DNA from: Cellulomonas phragmiteti
GTDB lineage: Bacteria; Actinomycetota; Actinomycetes; Actinomycetales; Cellulomonadaceae
Direction of reading: 5' to 3'
DNA: 64,000 bases
Assembly: GCF_016862775.1 (NCBI RefSeq)
Contig: NZ_BONP01000015.1
Coordinates: forward strand, 1 to 64,000
Below the pieces are notes generated by a model. The model made no database searches and was not told the DNA's origin. It saw nothing but the letters and a program-made list of their open reading frames with translations. The position numbers and the translations under genes are program-made. Positions 51,890 to 61,133 of this stretch are shown piece by piece (position 1 is the first letter of the stretch; every line of letters begins with the position of its first letter).

Positions 51890-51895
51890 TAGGCT
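51890..51895 (+). promoter_or_regulatory. Leaderless -10 box TAGGCT for dnaX
   Basis: Places transcription start on GTG 51902. Confidence 0.6.
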
Positions 51896-51901
51896 CGGGG
51901 C

Positions 51902-54613
51902 GTGACGACAGCGCTGTACCGCCGCTACCGGCCCGAGTCCTTCGCCGAGGTGATCGGGCAGGACCACGTGACCGCGCCGCTGCGGCAGGCGCTGCGCTCG
52001 GGCCAGGCCAACCACGCGTACCTGTTCTCCGGTCCGCGCGGGTGCGGCAAGACGACGAGCGCACGCATCCTCGCCCGCTGCCTCAACTGCGCGGAGGGCC
52101 CCACGGACACCCCGTGCGGCGTGTGCCCGTCGTGCGTCGAGCTGGCCCGCGGCGGCTCCGGGTCGCTCGACGTGGTCGAGATCGACGCCGCCAGCCACGG
52201 CGGTGTCGACGACGCCCGTGAGCTGCGGGAGCGGGCGACGTTCGCGCCCGCGCGCGACCGGTACAAGGTCTTCATCCTCGACGAGGCGCACATGGTCTCC
52301 CCGCAGGGCTTCAACGCCCTGCTGAAGATCGTCGAGGAGCCGCCGCCGCACGTGAAGTTCATCTTCGCCACCACGGAGCCGGACAAGGTCATCGGGACCA
52401 TCCGCTCCCGCACGCACCACTACCCGTTCCGGCTCGTGCCGCCGGACGTGCTCGTCCCGTACCTCGAGCAGCTGTGCACGACCGAGGGCGTGCCCGTCGG
52501 CTCCGGCGTGCTGCCGCTGGTCGTCCGCTCCGGCGGCGGGTCGGTCCGCGACACCCTGTCCGTGCTCGACCAGCTCATCGCCGGGTCCGGGTCGGCAGGC
52601 CTCGACTACGAGGGTGCGGTCGCGCTGCTGGGCTACACGCACACGTCGCTGCTCGACGACCTCGTCGACGCGATCGCCGCGCGCGACGGCGCATCGGCGT
52701 TCCGGGTGGTCGAGCGCGTCGTCGCGACGGGCCACGAGCCGCGACGGTTCGTCGAGGACCTCCTGGAGCGCCTGCGCGACCTCATCGTCATCTCGGCCTC
52801 CGGCGAGGCGGCCGGTGCGGTGCTGCGCGACGTCCCGACGGACCAGCTCGACCGCATGCGCCGGCAGGCCACCCACCTGGGACCGTCCGAGCTGTCACGC
52901 TCGGCCGACCTGGCCAACGCCGCCCTCACCGAGATGGTCGGGGCGACGTCGCCCCGGCTGCACCTCGAGCTGCTGATGGCACGGCTGCTGCTGCCGGGCG
53001 CCGACGACACGCGCACAGGGCTCGGCGCTCGGATCGACCGGCTCGAGCGCGGGCTGCCCGCCGTCGGCGCCGCACCCGCCGTGCTCCACGAGGTGGCCGC
53101 GCCGCCTGCCGTCGCCCCGCCCGTGGCGCCCCCGCCGCCGCCCGCGCCCGCCGCCCGACCGGTGGCGGTCGTCCCGGACGAGGTGCACGAGCCCGAGGCG
53201 GCGCCCGCCCCCGCGCCGGAGGAGCCCTCCGGTCCCACCGCGTCGCGCGTCGCGGACACGGACACCGAGACCGAGACCGACACCGACGCGGACACCGACA
53301 CCGACACGGACCTCGACGCCGACGAGGCCCCGCGGGAGGACGCAGCCGGGCGCGTCGACCCGTCCGCGGCGCCCGCGCCTGCGGCTCCTACGCCTGCGGC
53401 TCCCGCGCCTGCGGCTCCCTCTCCGGCGGTTCCCGCGCCGGCAGCTTCCGCGTCGGCAGCCTCCGCCCCGGCGGCGCCGGTACCGGGTGCCGCCGCGGCC
53501 GCGGCCGACACCGAGATGCTGCGACGTCGGTGGCCCGACGTGCTGACCACGCTGCGGCGTCTGCGGCTGCCCTCGTGGGCGCTCGTCAACCAGCACGCGC
53601 AGGTCCTCGAGCTCGACGCGACGACGCTGCGCCTCGGCTTCGCGCAGCCCGGGCTCGTCACCACCTTCCGCAACAGCAACCACGGCGACGTGGTCGCGCG
53701 CGCGCTCTCCGAGACCCTCGGCGTCACCGCACGGGTCGAGGCCGTGCTCGACGAGCCCGCCGCCGCGAGCCCGCGGCCGGCCGCGACGTCGACCCCCGGC
53801 GTCCCGCAGGGCCCGACCGCGATGTCGCGGGAGCGGGCGGCGGCGTCCTGGGACGACCCGGTCGCGTCGCCGCGGCAGGCCGCGCGCCCCGAGGGTGAGC
53901 AGCCCACCGGCGCCGCGGGCCACGCGGCGCCCCCTGGCCACGCCGCGACCCCGGGCCACCCCACCCCGGGTCACCCCGCTCCGGCTCAGCCCACCCCGGA
54001 TCGCCCCGGCGGGACGTCGCGCGAGCGCACCTCGAGCACCGGCGGCCCCGGCGCGGACCCGTCGGGCCCGCAGGCGCGCCGGCCGGACGGGCCGGGTGCC
54101 GGAGCCGACCGGGCAGCGGGCGCCGGTGGACCCGGACGGCCCGTCCCGCCGTGGGAGTCCGGCCCCGGTGACAACGCACCGGGCGACGGCGCGTCGGCCC
54201 CCCGCGAGGCGCCCGGCCCCGGAGCCCGGGGCTCGGCAGCGGACGGGAGCGGCCCGACCGTCGCCCACCCGACGGACGACGACATCCCGCCCGGCGACGA
54301 GCCGGACGACCCCTGGCGCAGCGGCCCGGTCGCACCACGCCCGGCCGCCGCTGCCCCGCCCGTCCCGGACCGCGCCCCACCCACGGCCGGAGGCCCGGCC
54401 TCCGCGGGCGCCCCGACCTCCGCGCCTGCGGGCGGGACGGCCCGCGAGCGCGGCGTCGCCGCCGCGCGCGCGGCCGCCTCCCGCCGCCGGCCCACCGAGC
54501 CCGACGAGCCGTCACCCGACGACCCGACGATCGGCCAGTCCGGGCTCGTGGGGGCGCCGCTCGTCGCGCAGGTGCTCGGTGGGCGCGTCATCGACGAGCA
54601 GATCGACCTCTGA
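51902..54613 (+). CDS. dnaX: DNA polymerase III subunit gamma/tau
   Basis: A 903-residue clamp-loader subunit. ALYRRYRPESFAEVIGQ opens the protein, GPRGCGKTT (44-52) is the P-loop, zinc ligands are C63, C72, C75 and C78, and LDEAHM (~126) is the Walker B/DEAH. The conserved domains end near residue 370 and a further one lies at ~535-615. The remainder is Pro/Ala/Asp-rich; residues ~455-475 are a run of Thr-Asp/Glu pairs. Much longer than E. coli tau. GTG 51902 is supported by an exactly placed -10 box. No frameshift site for gamma was identified. Confidence 0.93.
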   Translation: MTTALYRRYRPESFAEVIGQDHVTAPLRQALRSGQANHAYLFSGPRGCGKTTSARILARCLNCAEGPTDTPCGVCPSCVELARGGSGSLDVVEIDAASHGGVDDARELRERATFAPARDRYKVFILDEAHMVSPQGFNALLKIVEEPPPHVKFIFATTEPDKVIGTIRSRTHHYPFRLVPPDVLVPYLEQLCTTEGVPVGSGVLPLVVRSGGGSVRDTLSVLDQLIAGSGSAGLDYEGAVALLGYTHTSLLDDLVDAIAARDGASAFRVVERVVATGHEPRRFVEDLLERLRDLIVISASGEAAGAVLRDVPTDQLDRMRRQATHLGPSELSRSADLANAALTEMVGATSPRLHLELLMARLLLPGADDTRTGLGARIDRLERGLPAVGAAPAVLHEVAAPPAVAPPVAPPPPPAPAARPVAVVPDEVHEPEAAPAPAPEEPSGPTASRVADTDTETETDTDADTDTDTDLDADEAPREDAAGRVDPSAAPAPAAPTPAAPAPAAPSPAVPAPAASASAASAPAAPVPGAAAAAADTEMLRRRWPDVLTTLRRLRLPSWALVNQHAQVLELDATTLRLGFAQPGLVTTFRNSNHGDVVARALSETLGVTARVEAVLDEPAAASPRPAATSTPGVPQGPTAMSRERAAASWDDPVASPRQAARPEGEQPTGAAGHAAPPGHAATPGHPTPGHPAPAQPTPDRPGGTSRERTSSTGGPGADPSGPQARRPDGPGAGADRAAGAGGPGRPVPPWESGPGDNAPGDGASAPREAPGPGARGSAADGSGPTVAHPTDDDIPPGDEPDDPWRSGPVAPRPAAAAPPVPDRAPPTAGGPASAGAPTSAPAGGTARERGVAAARAAASRRRPTEPDEPSPDDPTIGQSGLVGAPLVAQVLGGRVIDEQIDL

Positions 54614-54734
54614 GACGACGGCTCGTCGGTCCGGTCGCCCGCGCGGGTGACGCCGCGGGTGAAACGTGCCGACCTGTCGCAGGACTGCGACACGTCCGCG
54701 ACATCCTCGGGACCGTGACCCCGACGATCCGCCC

Positions 54735-54740
54735 TAGGTT
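54735..54740 (+). promoter_or_regulatory. Leaderless -10 box TAGGTT
   Basis: Predicts a one-base leader before ATG 54748. Confidence 0.45.
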
Positions 54741-54747
54741 GTCCGTC

Positions 54748-55932
54748 ATGTCCGACGCCCTCGCACCGGTCACCCGCCGACCGTCCGCCGTCGTCGCGGT
54801 GCTCCTGACCACGCTGCTCACCGCCTGCAGCGGCGCCGTGGACACCGCCGCACCCAGCGCGGAGCCCACGCGTGACCGCGCCACCGCCCGTGCCACCGCC
54901 ACCCCGACGGGTCCCGCGGTCCCCACGGTCCCGGGCTACGGCCCGGGCGAGGTCCCGCCCGTCCCCATGATCCTGCTGCCCGACCTCAGCATGCTCGACG
55001 CCTCGCTCGCGGGCTTCGCGATCGAGGTCGACGCGGCCGTGGGCGACCTGCCGGGCGTCCGCGTGCAGCCGCAGCGCTGCGACGCGCAGGGCGGCGAGCT
55101 GTGGGCCTACGGCGACGGGTCCGGCACGTTCACCGGCCCGGACGGGGCGGTCACCACGTACGGCGACGGCTCGGGGACGTACACCCTCAACGGCACCTCC
55201 GTCACCGTGTACGGCGACGGGTCCGGCACGTACGACGACGGCACGACCTCGGTCACCAGCTACGGCGACGGCTCCGGCACGTACGACGACGGCACGACGT
55301 CGGTGACGCTGTACGGCGACGGCTCGGGCACCTGGTCGCGCGGCGACCGCACCATCACCAACTACGGCGACGGGTCCGGGACCTACACGGCCGGGGACGT
55401 GACCATCACCCACTACGGCGACGGCTCGGGCCTGTACGACTCGCCCGACCTGACCGTGGAGAACCACGGCGACGGCACCGGGCTGGTCGGCACGGTGCCC
55501 GTCCGGGTGGAGCCGCTGGCGCCCGTGCCGCCGCTGGGCGTGTTCCCGTCGATGGGCGTCATCGGGCCGGCACCCTCGTGCGGCACGCGCCTCGTCCTCG
55601 ACGCCGCCGTGCTCTTCGACTTCGACAGCGCGCAGGTGCGGCCCGACGCGGCCGCGACGCTCGACGCCGTGGCCCAGGTGCTCGCAGACGTCCCCACCGC
55701 GCGCGTCGAGGGCCACACCGACGCGATCGCCTCCGACGCGTACAACCAGGACCTGTCCGAGCGCCGGGCGGCGGCCGTCGCGGCGGCGCTGACGCAGCGC
55801 GGCATGCGGGGCGCCCTGGAGCCGGTCGGGTTCGGCGAGACGCGTCCTGTGGCACCCAACACGCGTGACGGCGCCGACGACCCCGCCGGGCGGCAGCTGA
55901 ACCGGCGCGTCGAGATCGTCGTCCCGTCGTGA
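54748..55932 (+). CDS. OmpA-domain lipoprotein with YGDGSGT repeats
   Basis: A 394-residue secreted lipoprotein. The signal peptide ends in the lipobox LTAC (Cys ~31). After a Pro/Thr linker and a ~60-residue unassigned region come eight tandem ~17-residue repeats beginning YGDGSGT (last is degenerate, HGDGTGL), about residues 115-250. The C-terminus is an OmpA-like peptidoglycan-binding domain (VLFDFDSAQVRPDAAATLD, VEGHTDAIASDAYNQDLSERRAAAV). It is likely anchored by lipid and bound to peptidoglycan. Coupled (GTGA) to the following lipoprotein. Confidence 0.88.
   Translation: MSDALAPVTRRPSAVVAVLLTTLLTACSGAVDTAAPSAEPTRDRATARATATPTGPAVPTVPGYGPGEVPPVPMILLPDLSMLDASLAGFAIEVDAAVGDLPGVRVQPQRCDAQGGELWAYGDGSGTFTGPDGAVTTYGDGSGTYTLNGTSVTVYGDGSGTYDDGTTSVTSYGDGSGTYDDGTTSVTLYGDGSGTWSRGDRTITNYGDGSGTYTAGDVTITHYGDGSGLYDSPDLTVENHGDGTGLVGTVPVRVEPLAPVPPLGVFPSMGVIGPAPSCGTRLVLDAAVLFDFDSAQVRPDAAATLDAVAQVLADVPTARVEGHTDAIASDAYNQDLSERRAAAVAAALTQRGMRGALEPVGFGETRPVAPNTRDGADDPAGRQLNRRVEIVVPS
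55100..55490 (+). repeat. Tandem ~51-bp coding repeat (TACGGCGACGGNTC)
   Basis: Eight units in frame, core TACGGCGACGGCTCSGG; the two middle units are nearly identical. Likely to expand or contract. Confidence 0.8.
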
Positions 55933-56519
55933 GCGCGTCACGTCCCCGACGGGCGCTCGCGGGGTGTGCGGTGGTGGCCGTGCTGCTGGGCGGCTGCTCG
56001 GTGGCGGTCGTCGACGCCGACGCGACGCCTACGGACGAGCTGACGCTCGTCGCGCAGCTCGACGCGCGGCGGGCGTCCGCCGAGCCGACGCCCGCCACCC
56101 GGGCGCCCCGCGCGCCCGGGACCGGGACGCCGGGTCCGTCGGCGTCGGACGCCGGGCCGCGCGGCTCGGGCCTGCCCCCGGTGCTCGAGCGTGCCGGTCT
56201 GACCGAGTCGGTCACCCGCACCGCGACGTGCGCGGGCGGTGACCTGACCGTCCTGGACGTGGGGGAGACGGTCGAGGTCACGGACGACTGCGCCACGCTG
56301 ACCGTCCGCAGCGCCGGCACGCGCGTCCTCGCGGGCCGGGTCGAGCACCTCGTCGTCGACGCCTCCGGCGTGCAGGCCGTCGTCGCCCACGTCGGCACCG
56401 TCACCCTCCTGGGGGCGGGCGCGCGCGTGGCCTGGGAGGACGGCACGCCCCGCGTCGAGGCCACGGGCGCCGACGTCGGCTACGGCCCCGTGGGCGTCGT
56501 CCGCCTCGACGTCGACTGA
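55929..56519 (+). CDS. DUF3060 lipoprotein
   Basis: A 196-residue lipoprotein: signal peptide with lipobox LGGC (Cys ~23), Pro/Thr linker, then a DUF3060 beta-domain (CAGGDLTVLDVGETVEVTDDC, repeating short strands to GADVGYGPVG). Function unknown. GTG 55929 overlaps the OmpA gene stop, suggesting the two act together at the cell surface. Confidence 0.85.
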   Translation: MSASRPRRALAGCAVVAVLLGGCSVAVVDADATPTDELTLVAQLDARRASAEPTPATRAPRAPGTGTPGPSASDAGPRGSGLPPVLERAGLTESVTRTATCAGGDLTVLDVGETVEVTDDCATLTVRSAGTRVLAGRVEHLVVDASGVQAVVAHVGTVTLLGAGARVAWEDGTPRVEATGADVGYGPVGVVRLDVD

Positions 56520-56589
56520 CCTGCCGCCCCCGCCCTGACCTGCCGCCCCGCCGCCCCCGCCCCCGACCGCATCCCCGAGAGGAGCGACC

Positions 56590-56919
56590 ATGACTACCCC
56601 GCCACCCGGCCCCGCCTACGGCACCGCCCCCGGGTACGGGTACGGCACCGCCCCCGCCTACGGCCCGCCGCCCGGCTACGGCCCGCCCCTCGCGCCCCGC
56701 CGCACCAACGCGATGGCGGTCGCGGCGTTCGTCAGCGGCCTGCTGGGCTTCGCGGTCGTCCCCGTGGTGCTCGGGCACGTCGCGCTGCGGCAGATCCGCC
56801 GGTCGGGGGACAGCGGTGGCTGGATGGCCGTGGTCGGGCTCGTGCTCGGGTACGGCACCTGCCTGCTGTACGCCCTGCTGCTGCTCGGCGTGCTGGCGTT
56901 CTGGGGTGCGCACGCGTGA
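56590..56919 (+). CDS. DUF4190 membrane protein
   Basis: A 109-residue protein. The N-terminal ~38 residues are Pro/Gly/Tyr-rich (GYGYGTAPAYGPPP). The DUF4190 two-TM region follows (AVAAFVSGLLGFAVVPVVLGHVALRQIRRSG, then GWMAVVGLVLGYGTCLLYALLLL split across the second TM). Its ATG follows GAGAGGAG. Its stop overlaps the response-regulator GTG, coupling it to the two-component system. Confidence 0.88.
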   Translation: MTTPPPGPAYGTAPGYGYGTAPAYGPPPGYGPPLAPRRTNAMAVAAFVSGLLGFAVVPVVLGHVALRQIRRSGDSGGWMAVVGLVLGYGTCLLYALLLLGVLAFWGAHA

Positions 56920-57653
56920 GAGACCCCGCGCACGTGCTGCTCGTCGACGACGAGCAGGCGATCCTCGACGGCCTCGCTCCGTTCCTGGAACGGTCCGGGC
57001 TGCGGGTCAGCACCGCGGGCGACGGTGCGCAGGCGCTCACCGCCCACGCCGCGCAGCCCGCCGACATCCTCGTGTGCGACGTCCTCATGCCCCGGCTCGA
57101 CGGGCGCAGCCTGGTGCGGCGGCTGCGGGCGGACGGCGACTGGACGCCCGTGGTCCTGCTCACGCAGGTCGGCGAGTCCTACGAGCGGTCCGCCGCTCTC
57201 GAGGAGGGCGCCGACGACTACCTCAACAAGCCCTTCGACCCGCAGGAGCTGCTCGCGCGCGTGCGTGCCGTGCTGCGCCGGGCCGTGCCGGGGCAGCCCT
57301 CGCTGGCGGCCGCCTCCACGCTCGTCAGCGGCGACCTGCAGGTCGACCGCGCCGCCCGGCGGGTGCTGCTCGCGGGGGTGCCCGTCGCCCTCACGCCGCG
57401 CGCGTCGTTGCTGCTGGACTACCTCATGACCCACCCGGGGGAGCTGCTGACGCGCGAGCGGCTGCTGTCGGCGCTGTGGGGCTTCGAGTCCATGGTGACC
57501 ACCCGTGCGGTCGACCACCGGATCGCCGAGATCCGCCGGGCGCTGGGGGACGACCCCGCCGCGCCGCGGTTCGTCGAGACGGTCCCGCACGCGGGCTACC
57601 GCTTCTGCGGTCCGGTGACGCGCGGGGTGCCGACGAGCGGGCCGCGCACGTGA
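56916..57653 (+). CDS. OmpR-family response regulator
   Basis: A 245-residue two-domain regulator. The receiver has acidic DDE (11-13), phosphoacceptor Asp55 (CDVLMP) and Lys in NKPFDP. The winged-helix output domain begins after ~130 (RAARRVLLAG, LTPRASLLLDYLMTHPGELLTRERLL, AVDHRIAEIRRAL). Overlaps the kinase gene by GTGA. Targets are not apparent. Confidence 0.93.
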   Translation: MRDPAHVLLVDDEQAILDGLAPFLERSGLRVSTAGDGAQALTAHAAQPADILVCDVLMPRLDGRSLVRRLRADGDWTPVVLLTQVGESYERSAALEEGADDYLNKPFDPQELLARVRAVLRRAVPGQPSLAAASTLVSGDLQVDRAARRVLLAGVPVALTPRASLLLDYLMTHPGELLTRERLLSALWGFESMVTTRAVDHRIAEIRRALGDDPAAPRFVETVPHAGYRFCGPVTRGVPTSGPRT

Positions 57654-58597
57654 GTCCCGCGCCGACGCGCCGGTGGTGGGCCGCCGCGCTCGCGGTCACG
57701 CTCGTCGGCCTCGTCGCCGGGGCAGGGGTGGCCCTGTCGGGGCGCGCGCTGCTGGTCGTCACCACGACGCGGCTGCCGGTGGCGCTCGCGGTCGGCGGGC
57801 TCGCCCTGGGCGCCGCGGTGCTCGGGGTCGGTGCCCTGCGGGCGCGTCGCGCGGCGGCGCTCGCGGTCGCCCTGGCGGGTGCCGAGGACGCCGGGCGGGC
57901 CGACGAGCGCGCGCGGCACCGTCGGTTCCTCGCGCGCCTCGACCACGAGCTGAAGAACCCGGTGACGGCGATCCGCGCGGCGGCGGCCGGGCTGCCGCCG
58001 GGCGACGACCCGGCGGCCGTGCGGGCGCACGCGACCCTCGACGCGCAGGCCGGGCGTCTGGCGCACCTGGTCGCCGACCTGCGCAAGCTGGCGGAGCTCG
58101 AGACGCAGCCGATCGAGCAGGAGGACGTCGACGTCGCGCAGGTGGTGCGCGACGCCGTCGACGACGTGTGCGCGCAGGCCGCGGCCGGCGGACGCCCTGC
58201 CCCGGCGGTGAGGATCACGCTGCCGACCGTGCCGTGGCCGCTGCCCCACGTCCGCGGCGACGTCGACCTGCTGTACCTGGCGGTCGTCAACCTCGTCGGC
58301 AACGCGGTGAAGTTCTCACCTCCCGGCACGCCCGTCGAGGTGCGCGGCTCGGACGAGGACGGTGCGGTCGTCGTCGAGGTCGCGGACAGCGGACCCGGCA
58401 TCCCCGACGACGAGGTCGGCGTCGTGTTCGACGAGCTGGCGCGCGGCCGGGACGCCCGGGGGACGCCCGGCTCGGGTCTGGGGCTCGCGCTGGTGCGGGT
58501 GGTCGCCGAGCGGCACGGGGGCCGCGCGACCCTGCGGTCGCGCGTCGGCCACGGCACGGTCGTCCGCCTCCTCCTGCCGGCCGGCGCCGCGCGGTAG
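57650..58597 (+). CDS. Sensor histidine kinase
   Basis: A 315-residue kinase with two N-terminal TMs (about 11-32 and 42-63) and almost no extracytoplasmic loop, so it probably senses membrane or intracellular state. H-box DHELKNPVTAIR (His99), N-box NLVGNAVKFS, G1 DSGPGIP, G2 GSGLGLALV. It partners the upstream response regulator. There is no HAMP domain that I can see. Confidence 0.92.
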   Translation: MSPAPTRRWWAAALAVTLVGLVAGAGVALSGRALLVVTTTRLPVALAVGGLALGAAVLGVGALRARRAAALAVALAGAEDAGRADERARHRRFLARLDHELKNPVTAIRAAAAGLPPGDDPAAVRAHATLDAQAGRLAHLVADLRKLAELETQPIEQEDVDVAQVVRDAVDDVCAQAAAGGRPAPAVRITLPTVPWPLPHVRGDVDLLYLAVVNLVGNAVKFSPPGTPVEVRGSDEDGAVVVEVADSGPGIPDDEVGVVFDELARGRDARGTPGSGLGLALVRVVAERHGGRATLRSRVGHGTVVRLLLPAGAAR

Positions 58598-58660
58598 GCG
58601 CGCGGCGGACCCGGCCGCCGACCCGGCGCCGCGGCGGCGGGCCGCGGGGCCGTGCACGGC

Positions 58661-58666
58661 TACGCT
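58661..58666 (+). promoter_or_regulatory. Leaderless -10 box TACGCT for recR
   Basis: Places transcription start on GTG 58673 and rules against the upstream in-frame GTG 58652. Confidence 0.6.
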
Positions 58667-58672
58667 GACGGG

Positions 58673-59272
58673 GTGTACGAAGGCGCGATCCAGGACCTGG
58701 TCGACGAGCTCGGGCGGTTGCCCGGGGTCGGCCCCAAGAGCGCCCAGCGCATCGCGTTCCACGTGCTCGCCGCCGACCCGGCGGACGTGCGCCGGCTCGC
58801 CGACGCGCTGACCGAGGTCAAGCTGCGCGTGCAGTTCTGCGAGATCTGCGGCAACGTCGCCCAGGAGACGCAGTGCCGCATCTGCCGTGACCCGCGCCGC
58901 CTGCTGACGACCATCTGCGTGGTCGAGGAGGCCAAGGACGTCGTGGCGATCGAGCGCACGCGGGAGTTCCGCGGTCGGTACCACGTGCTCGGCGGGGCCA
59001 TCAACCCGATCGGGGGCGTCGGCCCGGACGACCTGCGCATCGCCCAGCTCATGACGCGGCTCGCCGACGCCACGGTCACCGAGGTCATCCTCGCCACCGA
59101 CCCGAACGTCGAGGGCGAGGCCACGGCCACCTACCTGGCGCGGCTGCTCGTGCCGATGGGGCTGACGGTGAGCCGGCTCGCGTCCGGGCTGCCGGTGGGT
59201 GGCGACCTGGAGTACGCCGACGAGGTCACGCTCGGCCGGGCGTTCGAGGGTCGACGTCGCCTCAGCGCGTGA
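58673..59272 (+). CDS. recR: Recombination mediator RecR
   Basis: A 199-residue ring-forming recombination mediator. Start [19 protein letters not shown] with the HhH, zinc finger C56-C59-C68-C71, Toprim region [23 protein letters not shown] 58673 gives the canonical N-terminus and coincides with a leaderless transcription start. DUF5063 follows, as in other actinobacteria. Confidence 0.96.
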   Translation: MYEGAIQDLVDELGRLPGVGPKSAQRIAFHVLAADPADVRRLADALTEVKLRVQFCEICGNVAQETQCRICRDPRRLLTTICVVEEAKDVVAIERTREFRGRYHVLGGAINPIGGVGPDDLRIAQLMTRLADATVTEVILATDPNVEGEATATYLARLLVPMGLTVSRLASGLPVGGDLEYADEVTLGRAFEGRRRLSA

Positions 59273-59297
59273 CGACCACCACCACGAGGGGGAACCC

Positions 59298-59879
59298 ATG
59301 AGCACCGACGACGAGCGTCCGACGGCGGACGCCGACCTGCGGGACATCGCCGACGCGGTCGCGTCGGAGTCCCGCGGGTTCCTCACGACGGTCACCGAGG
59401 TGGCGGCGGGCTCCGCGCCCGACGCGTCCCTGCCGCTGCTGCTGCTCGCGCTGTCCGACCTGCTCGCCGCCGGCGCGCGGCTGGGCGCGACGACGGACGT
59501 CGTGCCGCCGTCGCGCTTCGAGCCCGACGTCGGCCCCGACGCCGACCTGGAGCCGCTGCGCGCCAACCTCGCCAACCTCTTCGACGGCATCGACGAGTAC
59601 GTCGAGGTCGTGGACCCGCTGCTGGGCCCGGAGGTCGAGGAGGCGACGATCTCCGGGGACCTCGTCGCGATCGCGGGAGCCCTGTCCCAGGGCCTGGCGC
59701 ACCACGCGCGCGGTCACGTGCTCGAGGCCCTGTGGTGGTGGCAGTTCAGCTACCTGTCCGACTGGGGCGAGCGCGCCGCCAGCACGCTGCGCGCCATCCA
59801 GACGATCCTCGCGCACGTGCGTCTCGACGTGGACGACGACGTCGCCGCCGAGGCGGAGTACGACGCCCTGCAGCCCTGA
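59298..59879 (+). CDS. DUF5063-family protein
   Basis: A 193-residue cytosolic, mostly helical acidic protein. The conserved segments are FDGIDEYVEVVDPL and HHARGHVLEALWWWQFSYLSDWGERAAS. Function unknown; it usually sits between recR and the aspartate kinase gene. GGGGGAA lies before ATG 59298. Confidence 0.9.
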   Translation: MSTDDERPTADADLRDIADAVASESRGFLTTVTEVAAGSAPDASLPLLLLALSDLLAAGARLGATTDVVPPSRFEPDVGPDADLEPLRANLANLFDGIDEYVEVVDPLLGPEVEEATISGDLVAIAGALSQGLAHHARGHVLEALWWWQFSYLSDWGERAASTLRAIQTILAHVRLDVDDDVAAEAEYDALQP

Positions 59880-59975
59880 CGCTGGTCCGCCCGCCGGTCG
59901 CCGCCGGTGACCGCCGACCGGAGGGGAGTGGACCGGGGGGCGGGGGCGGACGACCGGCGGGCGGCGTCGGGGGGG

Positions 59976-61133
59976 TCAGGCCACGCGGGTCCCGCGCGCC
60001 AGGGTGCGCTGCGGGATGCGCAAGCGCCGGACGGCGACGACGAACCCGGCGGCGCCGAGCAGCAGGTTGACCGCCAGACCGTAGGGCCACACCGGCCCGG
60101 CGCCGTCCCGGGCGGGGATCACGTCCGAGGTGTCCTCCTGCGCCCAGCACTCGTCGAGGATCTCGGGAGCGCCCAGGCGCAGGTCCCGCAGGGCCTGGGT
60201 GGTCTGGTTGGCGTAGGCGGCGGCCGTGTACGGCTCCTGCGGGACGTCGGGCACGGCGCCGTCGGCGACCACGGCGAACGGGTTGACGGCCAGCAGCCAC
60301 CACGTCCACTCGGTGCGGGCGACGGCGCGCTCCTGCACGTCCAGCTCGCAGACCGGCTGGCCGGTGGGCATGCCCTCGTCGTCCATCTGCTCCCAGTAGG
60401 AGTCCGGGACGGAGTAGACCTGCACGTCCTGCGTGGTGCTGAGGAACGGGTAGGTCAGGCCGAAGAAGATCGGCGTGAACACGGTGAGCGCCGCGACCGT
60501 GACGAACGTGAGGACCGTGGAGCCGGCGGGCCGCGCGGCCAGCGTCGACCAGCCCAGGCCCATGCCGCACACGGCGGCCAGCAGCAGCGCGGTCAGCACG
60601 ACGACCCGGGGCAGCGTCGCGGCCGGCACGCCGCCCATGGCCAGGGCGATCGCGAAGAACGGCAGGCTGACGGCGAGGAACGCGCAGGCGCTGAGCCACG
60701 CGGCCAGCAGCTTGCCGGCGGCGATCTCGGCCGGGGACAGGAGCGTGACCTGCAGCGTCGCGAGGGTGCCGGCGGACCGGTCCCCGTTGACGGACGTCGA
60801 CGCGAGCGTGGGCGTGACGAGCAGCCCGAGCCCCAGGACGAGGGCCGTGACGACGACGAACAGGACGGGCCCGGCCTCGTCGGTCCGCGCCGCGGACTCG
60901 TCGAACACGGTCAGGGCGCCACCGGCGAGGAGCGTGATGGCCCCGACGATGACGAACCACACGACGAGCGCGGCCTTCCACCGCGAGGAGCGCACGCGCT
61001 GGCGCAGCTCGAGGGCGGTCACCGTGCGCACACCGTGCCACGTCAGGGTCCAGGTGCCGACGGCGGGCGTGGCCGGCGCGGGAGACGCGGGCGACGCGGG
61101 TGCCGGGGTCGGGGGGGTGGTCGTCGCGGTCAT
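59976..61133 (-). CDS. ABC exporter permease (ABC-2 type)
   Basis: A 385-residue permease. The cytosolic N-terminus is Pro/Ala-rich, then TALELRQRVRSSRWKAALVVWF leads to TM1; about six TMs. The periplasmic-side loop (~residues 240-340) contains YWEQMDDEGMPTGQPVCEL and CWAQEDTS. RSAGTLATLQVTLLSPAEIAAGKLLAAW is the usual ABC-2 motif. Overlaps the ATPase gene by four bases. This pair interrupts the usual recR-DUF5063-ask order. Confidence 0.88.
   Translation of the reverse strand: MTATTTPPTPAPASPASPAPATPAVGTWTLTWHGVRTVTALELRQRVRSSRWKAALVVWFVIVGAITLLAGGALTVFDESAARTDEAGPVLFVVVTALVLGLGLLVTPTLASTSVNGDRSAGTLATLQVTLLSPAEIAAGKLLAAWLSACAFLAVSLPFFAIALAMGGVPAATLPRVVVLTALLLAAVCGMGLGWSTLAARPAGSTVLTFVTVAALTVFTPIFFGLTYPFLSTTQDVQVYSVPDSYWEQMDDEGMPTGQPVCELDVQERAVARTEWTWWLLAVNPFAVVADGAVPDVPQEPYTAAAYANQTTQALRDLRLGAPEILDECWAQEDTSDVIPARDGAGPVWPYGLAVNLLLGAAGFVVAVRRLRIPQRTLARGTRVA

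Noticed and set aside
47981..52876. 1631-codon minus-strand frame
   Set aside because: Runs across SRP RNA, the ABC exporter genes and part of dnaX in the opposite direction; low-complexity Arg/Gln/His/Asp composition.
55100..55490. CRISPR-like or minisatellite array
   Set aside because: The ~51-bp units are coding repeats of the OmpA lipoprotein.
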